Shown piece by piece: positions 25,389-33,329 of a DNA stretch of 64,000 nucleotides. Made by a program: the position numbers and the translations under genes. The notes beneath the pieces are model-generated. The model ran no database searches. It worked only from the letters and a program-made list of their open reading frames with translations, and had not been told where the DNA came from. Within the stretch, counting starts at the first letter, position 1. The number at the start of each line of letters is the position of its first letter. Origin of the DNA: CAIWHR01 sp963734085 (GTDB taxonomy: Bacteria; Pseudomonadota; Gammaproteobacteria; Burkholderiales; Casimicrobiaceae); assembly GCA_963734085.1 (NCBI GenBank), contig CAVTFT010000018.1, positions 50,069 through 114,068 on the forward strand, read 5' to 3'.

Positions 25389-25484
25389 ATGAAAAATCCG
25401 CTCGACTCGCTCTGGGGCACCATCATTTCGGGACTGGTTCTGACGTTGATCCTGTATCTCGCCGTCCGTGGCCTTCTGACCTGA
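25389..25484 (+). CDS. Small single-pass membrane protein (31 aa)
   Basis: A 31-codon frame starts MKNPLDSLWG and continues into one hydrophobic helix (TIISGLVLTLILYLAV) with a basic residue before the end. An AGGAGG Shine-Dalgarno sequence sits 6 bases before the ATG at 25389, which is why I choose it over the ATG at 25383 that would abut that site. It ends 12 bp before the PuuD-like gene and is probably co-transcribed. A TAGAAT at 25333 is a possible -10 box. No function can be assigned. Confidence 0.6.
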   Translation: MKNPLDSLWGTIISGLVLTLILYLAVRGLLT

Positions 25485-25496
25485 GGGAGACAGCTC

Positions 25497-25976
25497 ATGG
25501 AATTCCTTCCCCCCCTTGCAAGGTGGCTCCACTTCCTGGCCGGCGTGATGTGGATCGGCCTCCTTTACTATTTCAATTTCGTGCAGGTCCCTGCACTCAA
25601 GGCCGCTGCCGCCGACGGTACTGCCGCCGGCATCACCAAGCACGTTGCGCCGCGCGCGCTCGATTACTTTCGCTGGTCGGCAGTCGTGACCTGGCTCGCC
25701 GGCGCCACGCTGCTCGGCAGCCAGTTCGTTCCGGCGTTCACCTTGCAAAAGGGCATGGCCGGAATCGGCGTCGGCGCATGGCTTGGCACCATCATGCTGT
25801 TCAACGTGTGGGCGCTGATCTGGCCCAACCAGCAGAAGATCCTCGGCATGAAACCTGCGACCGACGAGGAAAAAAACAAGGCGCGGCGCATCGCGTTTCT
25901 CGCGTCGCGGACCAACACGATGCTGTCGATCCCGATGCTGTTCTTCATGGCCACCGGCTGGCATCATCCGTTCTGA
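25497..25976 (+). CDS. PuuD-like (Urate_ox_N) membrane protein
   Basis: The 159-residue protein is mostly membrane-embedded, with about four helices. It starts ARWLHFLAGVMWIGLLYYFN, a strong match to the membrane domain of PuuD/urate-oxidase-N family proteins; the histidine in WLHF and that near the C-terminus (GWHHPF) could bind haem. PuuD proteins from alphaproteobacteria have a C-terminal cytochrome c domain, which is absent here, so a urate-oxidising role is doubtful. The small membrane-protein gene precedes it by 12 bp, and a terminator for the convergent dksA follows. Confidence 0.75.
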   Translation: MEFLPPLARWLHFLAGVMWIGLLYYFNFVQVPALKAAAADGTAAGITKHVAPRALDYFRWSAVVTWLAGATLLGSQFVPAFTLQKGMAGIGVGAWLGTIMLFNVWALIWPNQQKILGMKPATDEEKNKARRIAFLASRTNTMLSIPMLFFMATGWHHPF

Positions 25977-26043
25977 AACCCGCGCCCGCCGGATTCGCGG
26001 GAGGGTTGCGGTCAGCGTTTAAGAAGAGCAGGCGCAAGGAAAA

Positions 26044-26070
26044 GGGGATGGATCAATGCGATCCATCCCC
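26044..26070 (-). terminator. Intrinsic terminator for dksA
   Basis: A perfect 11-bp stem (GGGGATGGATC / GATCCATCCCC) with a 5-base loop is followed, on the minus strand, by TTTTCCTT. It lies about 50 bp past the dksA stop and between two convergent genes, so it may also limit readthrough from the plus side. Confidence 0.8.
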
Positions 26071-26120
26071 TTCGCGCGATTGCGCGGGCGGGCGGCAACG
26101 ACGCCGGACGCGCTTGGACG

Positions 26121-26576
26121 CTAATCCCCGTACAGCTTCTGGACGCGCTCGCGCCGTTCCTGCGCCTCGAGGGACAGCGTCGCGGTGGGACGGGCGAGAA
26201 GTCGCGGAATGCCGATCGGCTCGCCGGTTTCCTCGCAATAGCCGTAGCTGCCGTCGTCGATCTGCCTGATCGACTTCTCGACCTTCTTCAGGAGCTTTCG
26301 CTCGCGATCGCGCGTGCGCAACTCCAGTGTGTATTCTTCTTCGAGCGTGGCGCGGTCAGACGGATCCGTCGTGACTTCGTTCTCGCGCAGATGCTCGCCG
26401 GTGTCGTCGGCGTTCTGCAGCAGCTGATCGCGCAACTCGATCAGGCGCTGCCGGAAGAAGGCGAGCTGCGGCTCGTTCATGTAATCCTTGTCCGGCGCCT
26501 TGAGCAGGTCCTCTTCGGTGAGCACCTTGGGCTTCTTGGCCACGGTTGCGCTTGCGGTTGCTTGCTTCGCTGCCAT
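26121..26576 (-). CDS. dksA: RNA polymerase-binding transcription factor DksA
   Basis: DksA binds the RNA polymerase secondary channel and works with ppGpp in the stringent response. From the ATG at 26576 the product is 151 residues, the E. coli length, with a good GAGGT ribosome site 4 bases before; a second ATG at 26597 lacks one. The coiled-coil has LLQNADDTGEHLRENEVTTD with the DPSDRA tip. In the C-terminal finger, YGYCEETGEPIG retains one cysteine, and the later pair is replaced by TLSLEAQERRE, so the four-cysteine zinc site is absent. This non-zinc form is frequent in alpha- and betaproteobacteria. Confidence 0.94.
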   Translation of the reverse strand: MAAKQATASATVAKKPKVLTEEDLLKAPDKDYMNEPQLAFFRQRLIELRDQLLQNADDTGEHLRENEVTTDPSDRATLEEEYTLELRTRDRERKLLKKVEKSIRQIDDGSYGYCEETGEPIGIPRLLARPTATLSLEAQERRERVQKLYGD

Positions 26577-26791
26577 GCTGACCTCTGTCGCGTTCACCTT
26601 CGTCGTACCGCCAAAGACGGCGCGCGACGCGCCCGTCCCTATGTGTGTGGAGACCGCTCCATCCCGGCCCGATGTGGCACGGGCGCGATACCGCCCGCGC
26701 TAAATCGGCGATTATATCCCGGCTGCGGCACCCGCCACTACCTTTCTCCTCGATTCGCCCGGGCCGCGCGAGGCACCGGGAAGAGCAGCCG

Positions 26792-26797
26792 TATAAT
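26792..26797 (+). promoter_or_regulatory. Candidate -10 box upstream of pyrC
   Basis: TATAAT lies 22 bp before the pyrC ATG. No good -35 hexamer stands at the usual spacing, so it is a partial promoter match. Confidence 0.45.
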
Positions 26798-26819
26798 CGT
26801 GGAAAAACAAGGCCTTTCG

Positions 26820-27878
26820 ATGACCCCAGCCACCCGCCCTCCGCTTGCCGCCGTGACCCTTGCGCGCCCGGACGACTGGCATCTCCATCTCCGCGACGGT
26901 CCCGCCATGGCGTCCGTCGTCGCCGCCACGGCTCGCGTGTTCGGAAGAGCAATCGTCATGCCTAATCTCAGGCCCCCGGTGACGACGACGGCGCTGGCGC
27001 GCGCCTATCGCGACCGGATCCTCCGCGCATTGCCCGAAGATTCGACCTTCGAGCCGCTGATGACCCTCTACCTGACGGACAACACGGGCGCGGATGAAAT
27101 CGCGCGCGCGCGCGAATCCGGGTTCATCCACGCGGTGAAGTACTACCCGGCGGGCGCGACAACGAACTCGGAGTCCGGAGTCACGGCGCTCGATCGCGCG
27201 TACCCGGCGCTGGCGGCCATGGAACAACAGCGGCTCACGCTGTCGTTGCACGGCGAGGTCACCGATCCGGACGTCGACGTATTCGATCGCGAGCGCGTAT
27301 TCGTCGATCGCCACCTGACCCGCATCGTGCGCGACTTCCCCGACTTGCCGATCGTGCTCGAGCACATCACGACGCGCGAAGCCGCGGCGTTCGTCGCGGC
27401 GGCGCCCGCGAACGTCGCGGCGACGATCACGCCGCAGCATCTGCTCTGGTCGCGCAACGCGCTATTCGCCGGCGGCCTCAACCCGCATCTCTACTGTCTC
27501 CCGGTCCTGAAGCGCGAGGCGCACCGGCAGGCAATCGTCGCAGCCGCGACGTCGGGAAGCCCCAAATTCTTCCTCGGCACCGACTCGGCGCCGCACGCGA
27601 GACACACGAAGGAGACCACGTGCTGCGGCGCCGGTTGCTACTCGGCGCCGATCGCGCTGCCGCTCTACGCCGAGGCGTTCGACGACACTGGTGCTCTCGA
27701 TCGCCTCGAAGCCTTCGCGAGTTACTTCGGCGCCGACTTCTACGGACTGCCGAGGCATCGCGACACGGTGACGCTCGTGCGCGAGCAGTGGACCGTGCCC
27801 GCCGAATATTCGTTCGGCCCCGGGGCTGTAGTGCCGCTGCGCGCCGGGGAGACGATGCGCTTTCGCGTCGCCGACTGA
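26820..27878 (+). CDS. pyrC: Dihydroorotase, type II
   Basis: PyrC closes carbamoyl-aspartate to dihydroorotate in pyrimidine synthesis. The 352-residue product has the metal-binding DDWHLHLRDG (residues about 18-27) and the MPNLRPPV segment. The carbamylated lysine is in VKYYPAGATTNSESG, with later zinc histidines in LSLHGE and LEHITT and the aspartate in FFLGTDSAPH. The length and motifs match the E. coli-type PyrC. An in-frame extension upstream of 26820 runs into dksA's divergent region and has no domain support. It is transcribed divergently from dksA. Confidence 0.95.
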   Translation: MTPATRPPLAAVTLARPDDWHLHLRDGPAMASVVAATARVFGRAIVMPNLRPPVTTTALARAYRDRILRALPEDSTFEPLMTLYLTDNTGADEIARARESGFIHAVKYYPAGATTNSESGVTALDRAYPALAAMEQQRLTLSLHGEVTDPDVDVFDRERVFVDRHLTRIVRDFPDLPIVLEHITTREAAAFVAAAPANVAATITPQHLLWSRNALFAGGLNPHLYCLPVLKREAHRQAIVAAATSGSPKFFLGTDSAPHARHTKETTCCGAGCYSAPIALPLYAEAFDDTGALDRLEAFASYFGADFYGLPRHRDTVTLVREQWTVPAEYSFGPGAVVPLRAGETMRFRVAD

Positions 27879-27910
27879 ACCTTCCCGCGACGGTGCTATC
27901 CTACCCGTCC

Positions 27911-28270
27911 GAAGCCAGCCAGACCGTCGCTGCCCATCCTGGTGCAAACCGGACGGGGAGAGGAAAGTCCGGGCTCCGCAGAGCAGGATGCCGGGTAACG
28001 CCCGGCCGCGATAAGTCGCCGCTAGCGCGGTTGACGAAAGCGAGGAAAAGGGCCACAGAGACGAGTCGCGTGGACGGGGTCAAACCTGGTCTTCGCGGGT
28101 GAAACGCGGCAACCTCCATCCGGAGCAACACCAAGTAGGCGGATGACGACGCTGCTCGCCGAGTCCGCGGGTAGGTGGCTCGAGCCCACCGGCAACGATG
28201 GGCCTAGAGGAATGACGGCCATAGCGCATGCAAATGCGCCGTAACAGAACCCGGCTTATCGGCTGACTTC
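27911..28270 (+). ncRNA. rnpB: RNase P RNA, class A
   Basis: The RNA shows the conserved 5' block GAGGAAAGTCCGGGCTCC, then GAGCAGGATGCCGGGTAACG, GTGAAACGCGGCAACCTCC, GAATGACGGCCATAGC and the 3' block ACAGAACCCGGCTTATCGGC. The ends pair as helix P1: GAAGCCAGCC at 27911 against GGCTGACTTC at 28261-28270, with one mismatch. It processes tRNA 5' ends with the RnpA protein. A strong hairpin follows about 15 bp later. Both ends are set by P1 and may be off by a few bases. Confidence 0.95.
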
Positions 28271-28283
28271 GGATTTGCCCCAT

Positions 28284-28316
28284 GACGCCCCGCGGGACTC
28301 CCGCGGGGTGTCGCCT
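28284..28316 (+). terminator. Terminator after rnpB
   Basis: CCCCGCGGG / CCCGCGGGG pairs over 9 bp with a 3-base loop at 28288-28308 and extends outward by further pairs. A short pyrimidine-rich run (GCCTTTCTTG) follows, so it is a likely but not T-rich terminator for rnpB. Confidence 0.65.
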
Positions 28317-28338
28317 TTCTTGCCCTTCGAGATCGGGC

Positions 28339-29955
28339 TCACCGGCGCCGCTTTGCATCGCGCAGGATTTCGCGGGCCGCATTGTGGCCGGGAATCCCGG
28401 TCACGCCACCGCCCGGGTGTGTTCCCGAGCCGCACATGTACAGGCCGGCAATCGGCGCGCGGTAATTGGCGTTGCCGAGCACGGGCCGCGCCGAGAAGAG
28501 TTGGTCGAGCGCGAGCGCCCCGTGGAAGATGTCGCCTGCCGTCAACCCGAACTCGCGCTCGAGATCAAGCGGCGAAAAAGCGCGCTGGCCGATGATGCTC
28601 GCACGGAAATTCGGCGCGACCCCGTTCACCGTGTCGATCATCAGAGCGGCGACCTCCTCACGCTCATCGTCCCACGTTCGACCCGGGATGACCGACGGCA
28701 GATCGGGATGCGCGTGCTGGCAGAACAGGCTCGCGACATGCATCCCGGGCGGCGCCAGCGTTTCATCGACAACGGAAGGAATCAGCACCTCGACGATCGG
28801 CGAGCGCGACCAGCCGAGCATCTTCGCGTCGAAGTAGGCGCGCTCCATGTAGGCGAGCGACGGCGCGACGATGATCCCGCTCGCGTGATGCGGCGCCCGC
28901 GTTTTGCCCGGAAGCGCGGCGAAATCGGGCAATTCGGACAGTGCGACGTTCATCCGGAACGTGCCCGAGCCGCAGCGATAACCCGCGATGCGTCCGCGAA
29001 AATCCTCGGGCAGATGCGAGGGGTCGACGAGCTTTCCGAACAGGAGCTTCGGATCGACGTTGGCGATCACGCGCGCGGCCTCTACGACTTCGCCGTCCGC
29101 GAGCTCCACGCCGACGGCGCGTCCCGCCTTGACGATGACGCGCGCGACGGCTGCATTCGTCCGCAACGTGACCCCGCGTGCCGCGCATTCGTTCGCCATC
29201 GCCTGCGTGATCGCCCCCATCCCGCCGATCGCATGGCCCCACTGTCCGCGTTCGCCGTTGACCTCGCCCCACACGTGATGCAGCAGCACGTAGGCGGATC
29301 CCGGCGTGTATGGACTGGCGAAGTTGCCGACGACGGCATCGAAGCCGAACGCGGCCTTGATCGGCGCGGATTCGAACCAGCGGTCGAGCACGTCGCCTGC
29401 GCTCTTCGTGAATAGGTCCAGCACGTCACGCTGGCCGGCGAGATCGAGCGCGCGGAAACGCTTCGCCACCCTCCAGGCATCGAGCAGGGCAGGGAGGCCG
29501 CCGCCGATGTTGGGTGGTGTGGCGAGCAGGAGATCACGCAGCACGTTGGCGACACGGTCGAGCATCGCGTAGTACGCGGGCAGCGCGTCGGCATCGCGGC
29601 GCGAGAATCTCGCTACTTCGGCCTGCGTCGCCGCGAGCCCGCCCCCAACCTTCAGGTGCCGTCCATCCGGCAGCGGCAGGAAATTGGCGATCGGCCGCGC
29701 GACGATCCTGAGCCCGTGATCGGCGAGCTTCAAGTCGCGGATGATCTTGGGATTGAGCAGGCTGACCGTGTAGGCGGCCGTCGAGTTGCGAAATCCCGGA
29801 TGGAATTCCTCGGTGACCGCGGCGCCGCCCAGAACATTGCGCCGCTCCAGCACGCATACGTCCTGACCCGCTTCGCCGAGATAGGCGGCGCAGACGAGGC
29901 CGTTGTGGCCGCCGCCGATGACGACGGCGTCGAAGCGACGCGCAGTTGCGGGCAC
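28339..29955 (-). CDS. Phytoene-desaturase-like FAD-dependent oxidoreductase
   Basis: The 538-residue flavoprotein begins with a Rossmann motif, AVVIGGGHNGLVCAAYLGEA, and has the RNVLGGAAVTEEFHPGF segment of the CrtI/PYROXD2-like group. Toward the C-terminus GLYMCGSGTHPGGGVTGIPG is the second FAD contact. Such proteins are often annotated as phytoene dehydrogenase, but no carotenoid genes are nearby and the PYROXD2-type neighbourhood of the sequence makes a carotenoid role unlikely. The substrate is unknown. It lies downstream of fabI on the same strand, separated by 78 bp. Confidence 0.85.
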   Translation of the reverse strand: MPATARRFDAVVIGGGHNGLVCAAYLGEAGQDVCVLERRNVLGGAAVTEEFHPGFRNSTAAYTVSLLNPKIIRDLKLADHGLRIVARPIANFLPLPDGRHLKVGGGLAATQAEVARFSRRDADALPAYYAMLDRVANVLRDLLLATPPNIGGGLPALLDAWRVAKRFRALDLAGQRDVLDLFTKSAGDVLDRWFESAPIKAAFGFDAVVGNFASPYTPGSAYVLLHHVWGEVNGERGQWGHAIGGMGAITQAMANECAARGVTLRTNAAVARVIVKAGRAVGVELADGEVVEAARVIANVDPKLLFGKLVDPSHLPEDFRGRIAGYRCGSGTFRMNVALSELPDFAALPGKTRAPHHASGIIVAPSLAYMERAYFDAKMLGWSRSPIVEVLIPSVVDETLAPPGMHVASLFCQHAHPDLPSVIPGRTWDDEREEVAALMIDTVNGVAPNFRASIIGQRAFSPLDLEREFGLTAGDIFHGALALDQLFSARPVLGNANYRAPIAGLYMCGSGTHPGGGVTGIPGHNAAREILRDAKRRR

Positions 29956-30033
29956 GGCGATCGATGCTCGAGACGAGCCTTGACCCGGCGCCCGCTTCAG
30001 GCGAACCGCGGCCGCCGGCAGCCGTCGTCGTCG

Positions 30034-30822
30034 CTATTCTTCATCGACGCTGATCGCGACGGTCGAGTAGCCGGCGTCGACGTAGGTGATCTCGCCGGTG
30101 ATCGCGCTCGCGAGCTCCGAGAAATAGAATGCGGCGACGTTGCCGACCTCGTCGATGGTGATGTTGCGGCGGAGCGGCGCCGCCCGCTCGAAGCGGGTCA
30201 TCAGCTTTGAAAAATTGCCGATCCCGGCGGCGGCCAGCGTCTTGATCGGGCCCGCGGACAGCGCATTGACGCGAATGCCCTCGGGTCCGAGACAGGCGGC
30301 GAGATAGCGGACGTTGGCCTCGAGGCTCGCCTTGGCGAGGCCCATCACGTTGTAGTTCGGCACCGAACGCACCGCCCCAAGATACGTGAGCGTCAGCATC
30401 GAGCCGGCCCGCCCTTGCATCAGTGGCCGGGCGCCCTTCGCCAGCGCAGCGAAGCTGTAGCTCGAAATATCCTGCGCCACCGCAAATGCATTGCGCGAGA
30501 GGCTCGCCAAGAAATCGCCGGCCAGCGCCTCGCGCGGCGCGAAAGCGATCGAATGCAGCAACCCATCGAGGACACCCCACTCCGCTTTCAGGTCCGCGAA
30601 CAGCGCGTCGATGTCGTCGTCCTTCGCGACATCGCAACGCAACACCGGTACCGTCCCGAACTCGGCGGCGATCCTTACGACGCGATCCTTGAGCTCGTCG
30701 TTGACATAGGTGAAGGCGAGCTGCGCGCCTTCGCGCCGGCATGCGCGGGCGACGCCGTAGGCGATCGAGCGATTCGAAAGGATCCCGGTGATCAGGATTT
30801 TCTTGTCGGCGAGGAAGCCCAT
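30034..30822 (-). CDS. fabI: Enoyl-ACP reductase FabI
   Basis: FabI performs the last reduction of fatty-acid elongation, using NADH. The 262-residue atypical SDR begins MGFLADKKILITGILSNRSI. It has SIAFAPREALAGD and a catalytic region with YNVMGLAKASLEANVRYL, matching the Tyr-x6-Lys spacing of FabI, followed by RVNALSAGPIKTLAAAGI and the AFYFSELASAITGEI closing segment. FabI from beta- and gammaproteobacteria has this length. It precedes the FAD oxidoreductase and lies 51 bp downstream of the SodC-like gene. Confidence 0.95.
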   Translation of the reverse strand: MGFLADKKILITGILSNRSIAYGVARACRREGAQLAFTYVNDELKDRVVRIAAEFGTVPVLRCDVAKDDDIDALFADLKAEWGVLDGLLHSIAFAPREALAGDFLASLSRNAFAVAQDISSYSFAALAKGARPLMQGRAGSMLTLTYLGAVRSVPNYNVMGLAKASLEANVRYLAACLGPEGIRVNALSAGPIKTLAAAGIGNFSKLMTRFERAAPLRRNITIDEVGNVAAFYFSELASAITGEITYVDAGYSTVAISVDEE

Positions 30823-30873
30823 GGCGACTCCGGAAGCATCGGGTGGCGCGCGAGCCGGGCACCGGCGCGGTGG

Positions 30874-31413
30874 TCAGAATTCGTGGGAAGCGATATTTTC
30901 GATCACGCCGCACGCAATGCGATTGTTGGGAAGGCCGGGCTGCGCGTCGAGCGGACCCGCCAATCCCTGATGGACGACGACCGCCTTCCCCAGAATACCA
31001 TCGGGGCCGTCGACTGCGACACCATCGAGGCTCGCCGTCATCATCAGCAATCCCGTATTGCCTGCCGCGCCTGCGTAGACCTGCGGGACACCGCCGGGCG
31101 GTGCCCACGGCGGCCCGGCCGAGAACGTGTTCGGCGACGAGCAATTGCCGGTCGTGTGAATGGCGATGCGGTAGGGCCCCGGCGTGACGTCCTGGAGTTG
31201 CACGACCATTGTGACGCCGCCCTCGCGCCGGCGGAAAAGGATCAATCCCTTGACGGGGCTGCCTGCCTTCGGCACCAGATGCGCGCCGACCGATGGGCCG
31301 AGCGTCAGCGCGCGGGACGCGTTGTCCCCCGTCGAGGTACATCCGGCGAGCGCGACGAGAAGCACAAGCGCGGATCCGCCAGTTCGGACGGTGGCGACGA
31401 CACGCTCGCTCAT
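30874..31413 (-). CDS. SodC-like lipoprotein, probably without SOD activity
   Basis: The 179-residue product (start ATG 31413; an ATG at 31452 would extend it by 13) has a lipobox in LVLLVALAGCTST. The rest follows the Cu/Zn superoxide dismutase fold in outline: IAIHTTGNCSSP, LGKAVVVHQG and the closing NRIACGVIENI. However, the copper pair HxH, the HFNP/HHGG zinc-loop histidines and the later aspartate seen in the neighbouring SodC are missing. It is therefore a degenerate paralogue, perhaps structural or binding. It is encoded 46 bp downstream of the canonical sodC. Confidence 0.8.
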   Translation of the reverse strand: MSERVVATVRTGGSALVLLVALAGCTSTGDNASRALTLGPSVGAHLVPKAGSPVKGLILFRRREGGVTMVVQLQDVTPGPYRIAIHTTGNCSSPNTFSAGPPWAPPGGVPQVYAGAAGNTGLLMMTASLDGVAVDGPDGILGKAVVVHQGLAGPLDAQPGLPNNRIACGVIENIASHEF

Positions 31414-31459
31414 CGCCGCCGCGGCCAAAGCAGCTACTCGGCCCAATTGCAATCGCCCG

Positions 31460-31975
31460 TCACGCTTTGCGAATGACGCCGCAGGCGACGCGCGCTCCGG
31501 AGTTGCCGGTGGGCTGCGTCTTGTAGTCGTCGGGATCCTTGTGGACGATCACGCTCTTGCCGATCACGTCGCTCGCCGTTCCGCTGCCCACGGTGATGAC
31601 GCCGAGCTCCGCCGTCAGGTTTGCCTCACCGTAGCTGTCGGCCATCAGCATCGGCATGTCGCCGCCGTGGTGATGCGGGTCCGCAGGATTACCGTGCGGC
31701 TCTCCCGTCGGATTGAAATGACCCCCGGTGCTCATCGCATCGTCCGCGCTGCAGTCGCCCTTCTCGTGAACGTGGAAACCATGGCCGCCGGGCGAGAGTC
31801 CAGAAACCTGGGCCACGACGAAGACCTTGTCGCCCTTTTGAACAAAGGTGACCTTGCCGCCCGCGGTGTTGCCCTTGGTCGGCGCAAGCACCGCGACTGC
31901 CGATGGGCCGGCCGGCGTCGTCGCGCACGACGCAAGCACAACCGCCAAGGCGGCCGAAATGAGCAGCCGATTCAT
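31460..31975 (-). CDS. sodC: Cu/Zn superoxide dismutase, lipoprotein type
   Basis: The 171-residue product carries a lipoprotein signal (LISAALAVVLASCATT) and a full SodC domain. It contains HGFHVHEKGDCSADDA with the copper histidines and the first disulfide cysteine, then GGHFNPTG, HHHGGDMP for the zinc loop, IVHKDPDDYKTQPTGNSG and the closing ARVACGVI. It should dismutate superoxide in the periplasm. From 31975 the start is the first ATG of the signal peptide; longer frames add no signal. Histidine-rich segments are preserved, in contrast to the adjacent paralogue. Confidence 0.94.
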   Translation of the reverse strand: MNRLLISAALAVVLASCATTPAGPSAVAVLAPTKGNTAGGKVTFVQKGDKVFVVAQVSGLSPGGHGFHVHEKGDCSADDAMSTGGHFNPTGEPHGNPADPHHHGGDMPMLMADSYGEANLTAELGVITVGSGTASDVIGKSVIVHKDPDDYKTQPTGNSGARVACGVIRKA

Positions 31976-32137
31976 CTGGCCTCCTCGGATCGACATATGA
32001 GCACGTCCGCCCATGATAAGCGAACGGCCTGCGGTTGCCAAAACAGGAACTCCCGACCTCGATCGCGCGAACGAGCGGCCGCGGCCGCACATGCGCTACA
32101 CTCGGCGAAGGAAACGCTTCACGCGAGGCGCGTGGGC

Positions 32138-32230
32138 GTGTCGTCGAGAGACATTTTCGCGGTGACCTGCATCAAGACGGCCGCGGTGTTCGTCGTCATC
32201 GGAACGTATTACGCTTTTGGCATCGTCTAG
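32138..32230 (+). CDS. Possible 30-aa membrane peptide
   Basis: A short frame starting GTG at 32138 (or 32132) encodes a peptide with one hydrophobic helix (TAAVFVVIGTYYAFGIV) and ends 15 bp before bdhA. A weak ribosome site and lack of a promoter motif leave this tentative. TACACT near 32097 could be a -10 box. It may equally be unused sequence. Confidence 0.35.
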   Translation: MSSRDIFAVTCIKTAAVFVVIGTYYAFGIV

Positions 32231-32245
32231 CGGCAGGAGAAGCCC

Positions 32246-33028
32246 ATGTTGAAAGGCAAGGCGGCCGTCGTCACCGGCTCGACCAGCGGGATCGGCCTCG
32301 GTATCGCGCGCGCGCTCGCCGCCGAAGGCGCCGACGTCCTGCTGAACGGATTCGGCGAAGCCGCCGCAATCAGGAAGCAGTGCGCCGACCTCGCCGCGGA
32401 GTTCACCGTGAAGGTCGCCTTCAGCGGCGCCGACATGGCGAAGCCGGCCGACGTGCGCGAGATGGTCGCGCAGGCGACGCGCGAGCTCGGTCGGGTCGAC
32501 GTGCTCGTCAACAACGCGGGCATCCAGCACACGTCGCTGGTCGAGGAGTTCCCCGACGATCGCTGGGACGCCGTGCTTGCGATCAACCTGTCGTCGAATT
32601 TCCACGCGATCAAGGCGGCGATGCCGCAGATGAAGGCGCGCAACTGGGGGCGGATCATCAACATCGCGTCAGCTCACGGCCTCGTCGCCTCGGCGACCAA
32701 GTCCGCGTACGTGTCGGCCAAGCACGGGGTCCTCGGCCTCACCAAGGCGGTGGCGCTCGAAACGGCTAAAACAGGAATCACCTGCAACGCCATCTGCCCC
32801 GGCTGGGTGCTGACGCCGCTCGTGCAGAAGCAGATCGACGATTGGGCGAAACGCGACGGCATTCCCGTTGCGAAGGCACGCGATCTGCTGCTCGGCGAAA
32901 AACAACCGTCGCTGGAGTTCGCCACCCCGGAGCAGATCGGGGCGCTCGCCGTGTTCCTCTGCTCGGAAGGCGCAGCCCAGATCCGCGGCGCGGCGCTTAC
33001 CGTCGACGGCGGCTGGACCGCGCAGTAG
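32246..33028 (+). CDS. bdhA: 3-hydroxybutyrate dehydrogenase
   Basis: This 260-residue SDR oxidises D-3-hydroxybutyrate to acetoacetate with NAD. It has TGSTSGIGLGIARALAAEGA for cofactor binding, NNAGIQHTSLVEEFPDDRWD, the active-site SAYVSAKHG, and the bdhA-type segment CPGWVLTPLVQKQIDDWAK. The closing ALTVDGGWTAQ is also typical. A CoA-transferase lies downstream, which would activate acetoacetate to acetoacetyl-CoA, so the two may form a ketone-body/PHB-breakdown unit. The name rests on these motifs; a related SDR substrate cannot be ruled out. Confidence 0.9.
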   Translation: MLKGKAAVVTGSTSGIGLGIARALAAEGADVLLNGFGEAAAIRKQCADLAAEFTVKVAFSGADMAKPADVREMVAQATRELGRVDVLVNNAGIQHTSLVEEFPDDRWDAVLAINLSSNFHAIKAAMPQMKARNWGRIINIASAHGLVASATKSAYVSAKHGVLGLTKAVALETAKTGITCNAICPGWVLTPLVQKQIDDWAKRDGIPVAKARDLLLGEKQPSLEFATPEQIGALAVFLCSEGAAQIRGAALTVDGGWTAQ

Positions 33029-33047
33029 TCGCGAACGGAGGTTTCCG

Positions 33048-33329
33048 ATGCGCAGGAAAGTCGTCTCTGCCGACGAAGCGATTGCCGGCGTCCGCGACGG
33101 CGATACGCTGTGCTGCTCCGGCTTCGGCAGCAACGGCGTCCCGGTCGAGCTGATCCTGGCGTTGGAAAAGCGCTTCGGCGCCACCGGTGGGCCAAAGGCG
33201 CTGACGCTGTTCGTGCGGCTCAAGCCGGGCGAAGCGCTCGGCGAACGCGGGCTGTCGGCGCACCTCTACGAAACCCAGCGCGAGGCCCTCGAATCGGCGC
33301 CGGTGCGGCCCGAGGGGGATCGCGCGTGA
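33048..33329 (+). pseudogene. CoA-transferase remnant with in-frame internal deletion
   Basis: This 93-codon frame has an intact ATG and a good GGAGG site. Its first ~60 residues match the N-terminus of the CoA-transferase that follows (KVVSADEAIAGVRDGDT versus KVVSAKEAVALIRDGDT). Its last ~30 (FVRLKPGEALGERGL...) match that protein's extreme C-terminus (FLRVKLGDALRERGV..., 14 of 30 identical by my alignment). About 565 intervening residues, including the catalytic glutamate, are absent, and the frame is preserved. It is most simply a tandem paralogue reduced by an internal deletion. It overlaps the next gene by GTGA. A retained small function cannot be excluded. Confidence 0.75.
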
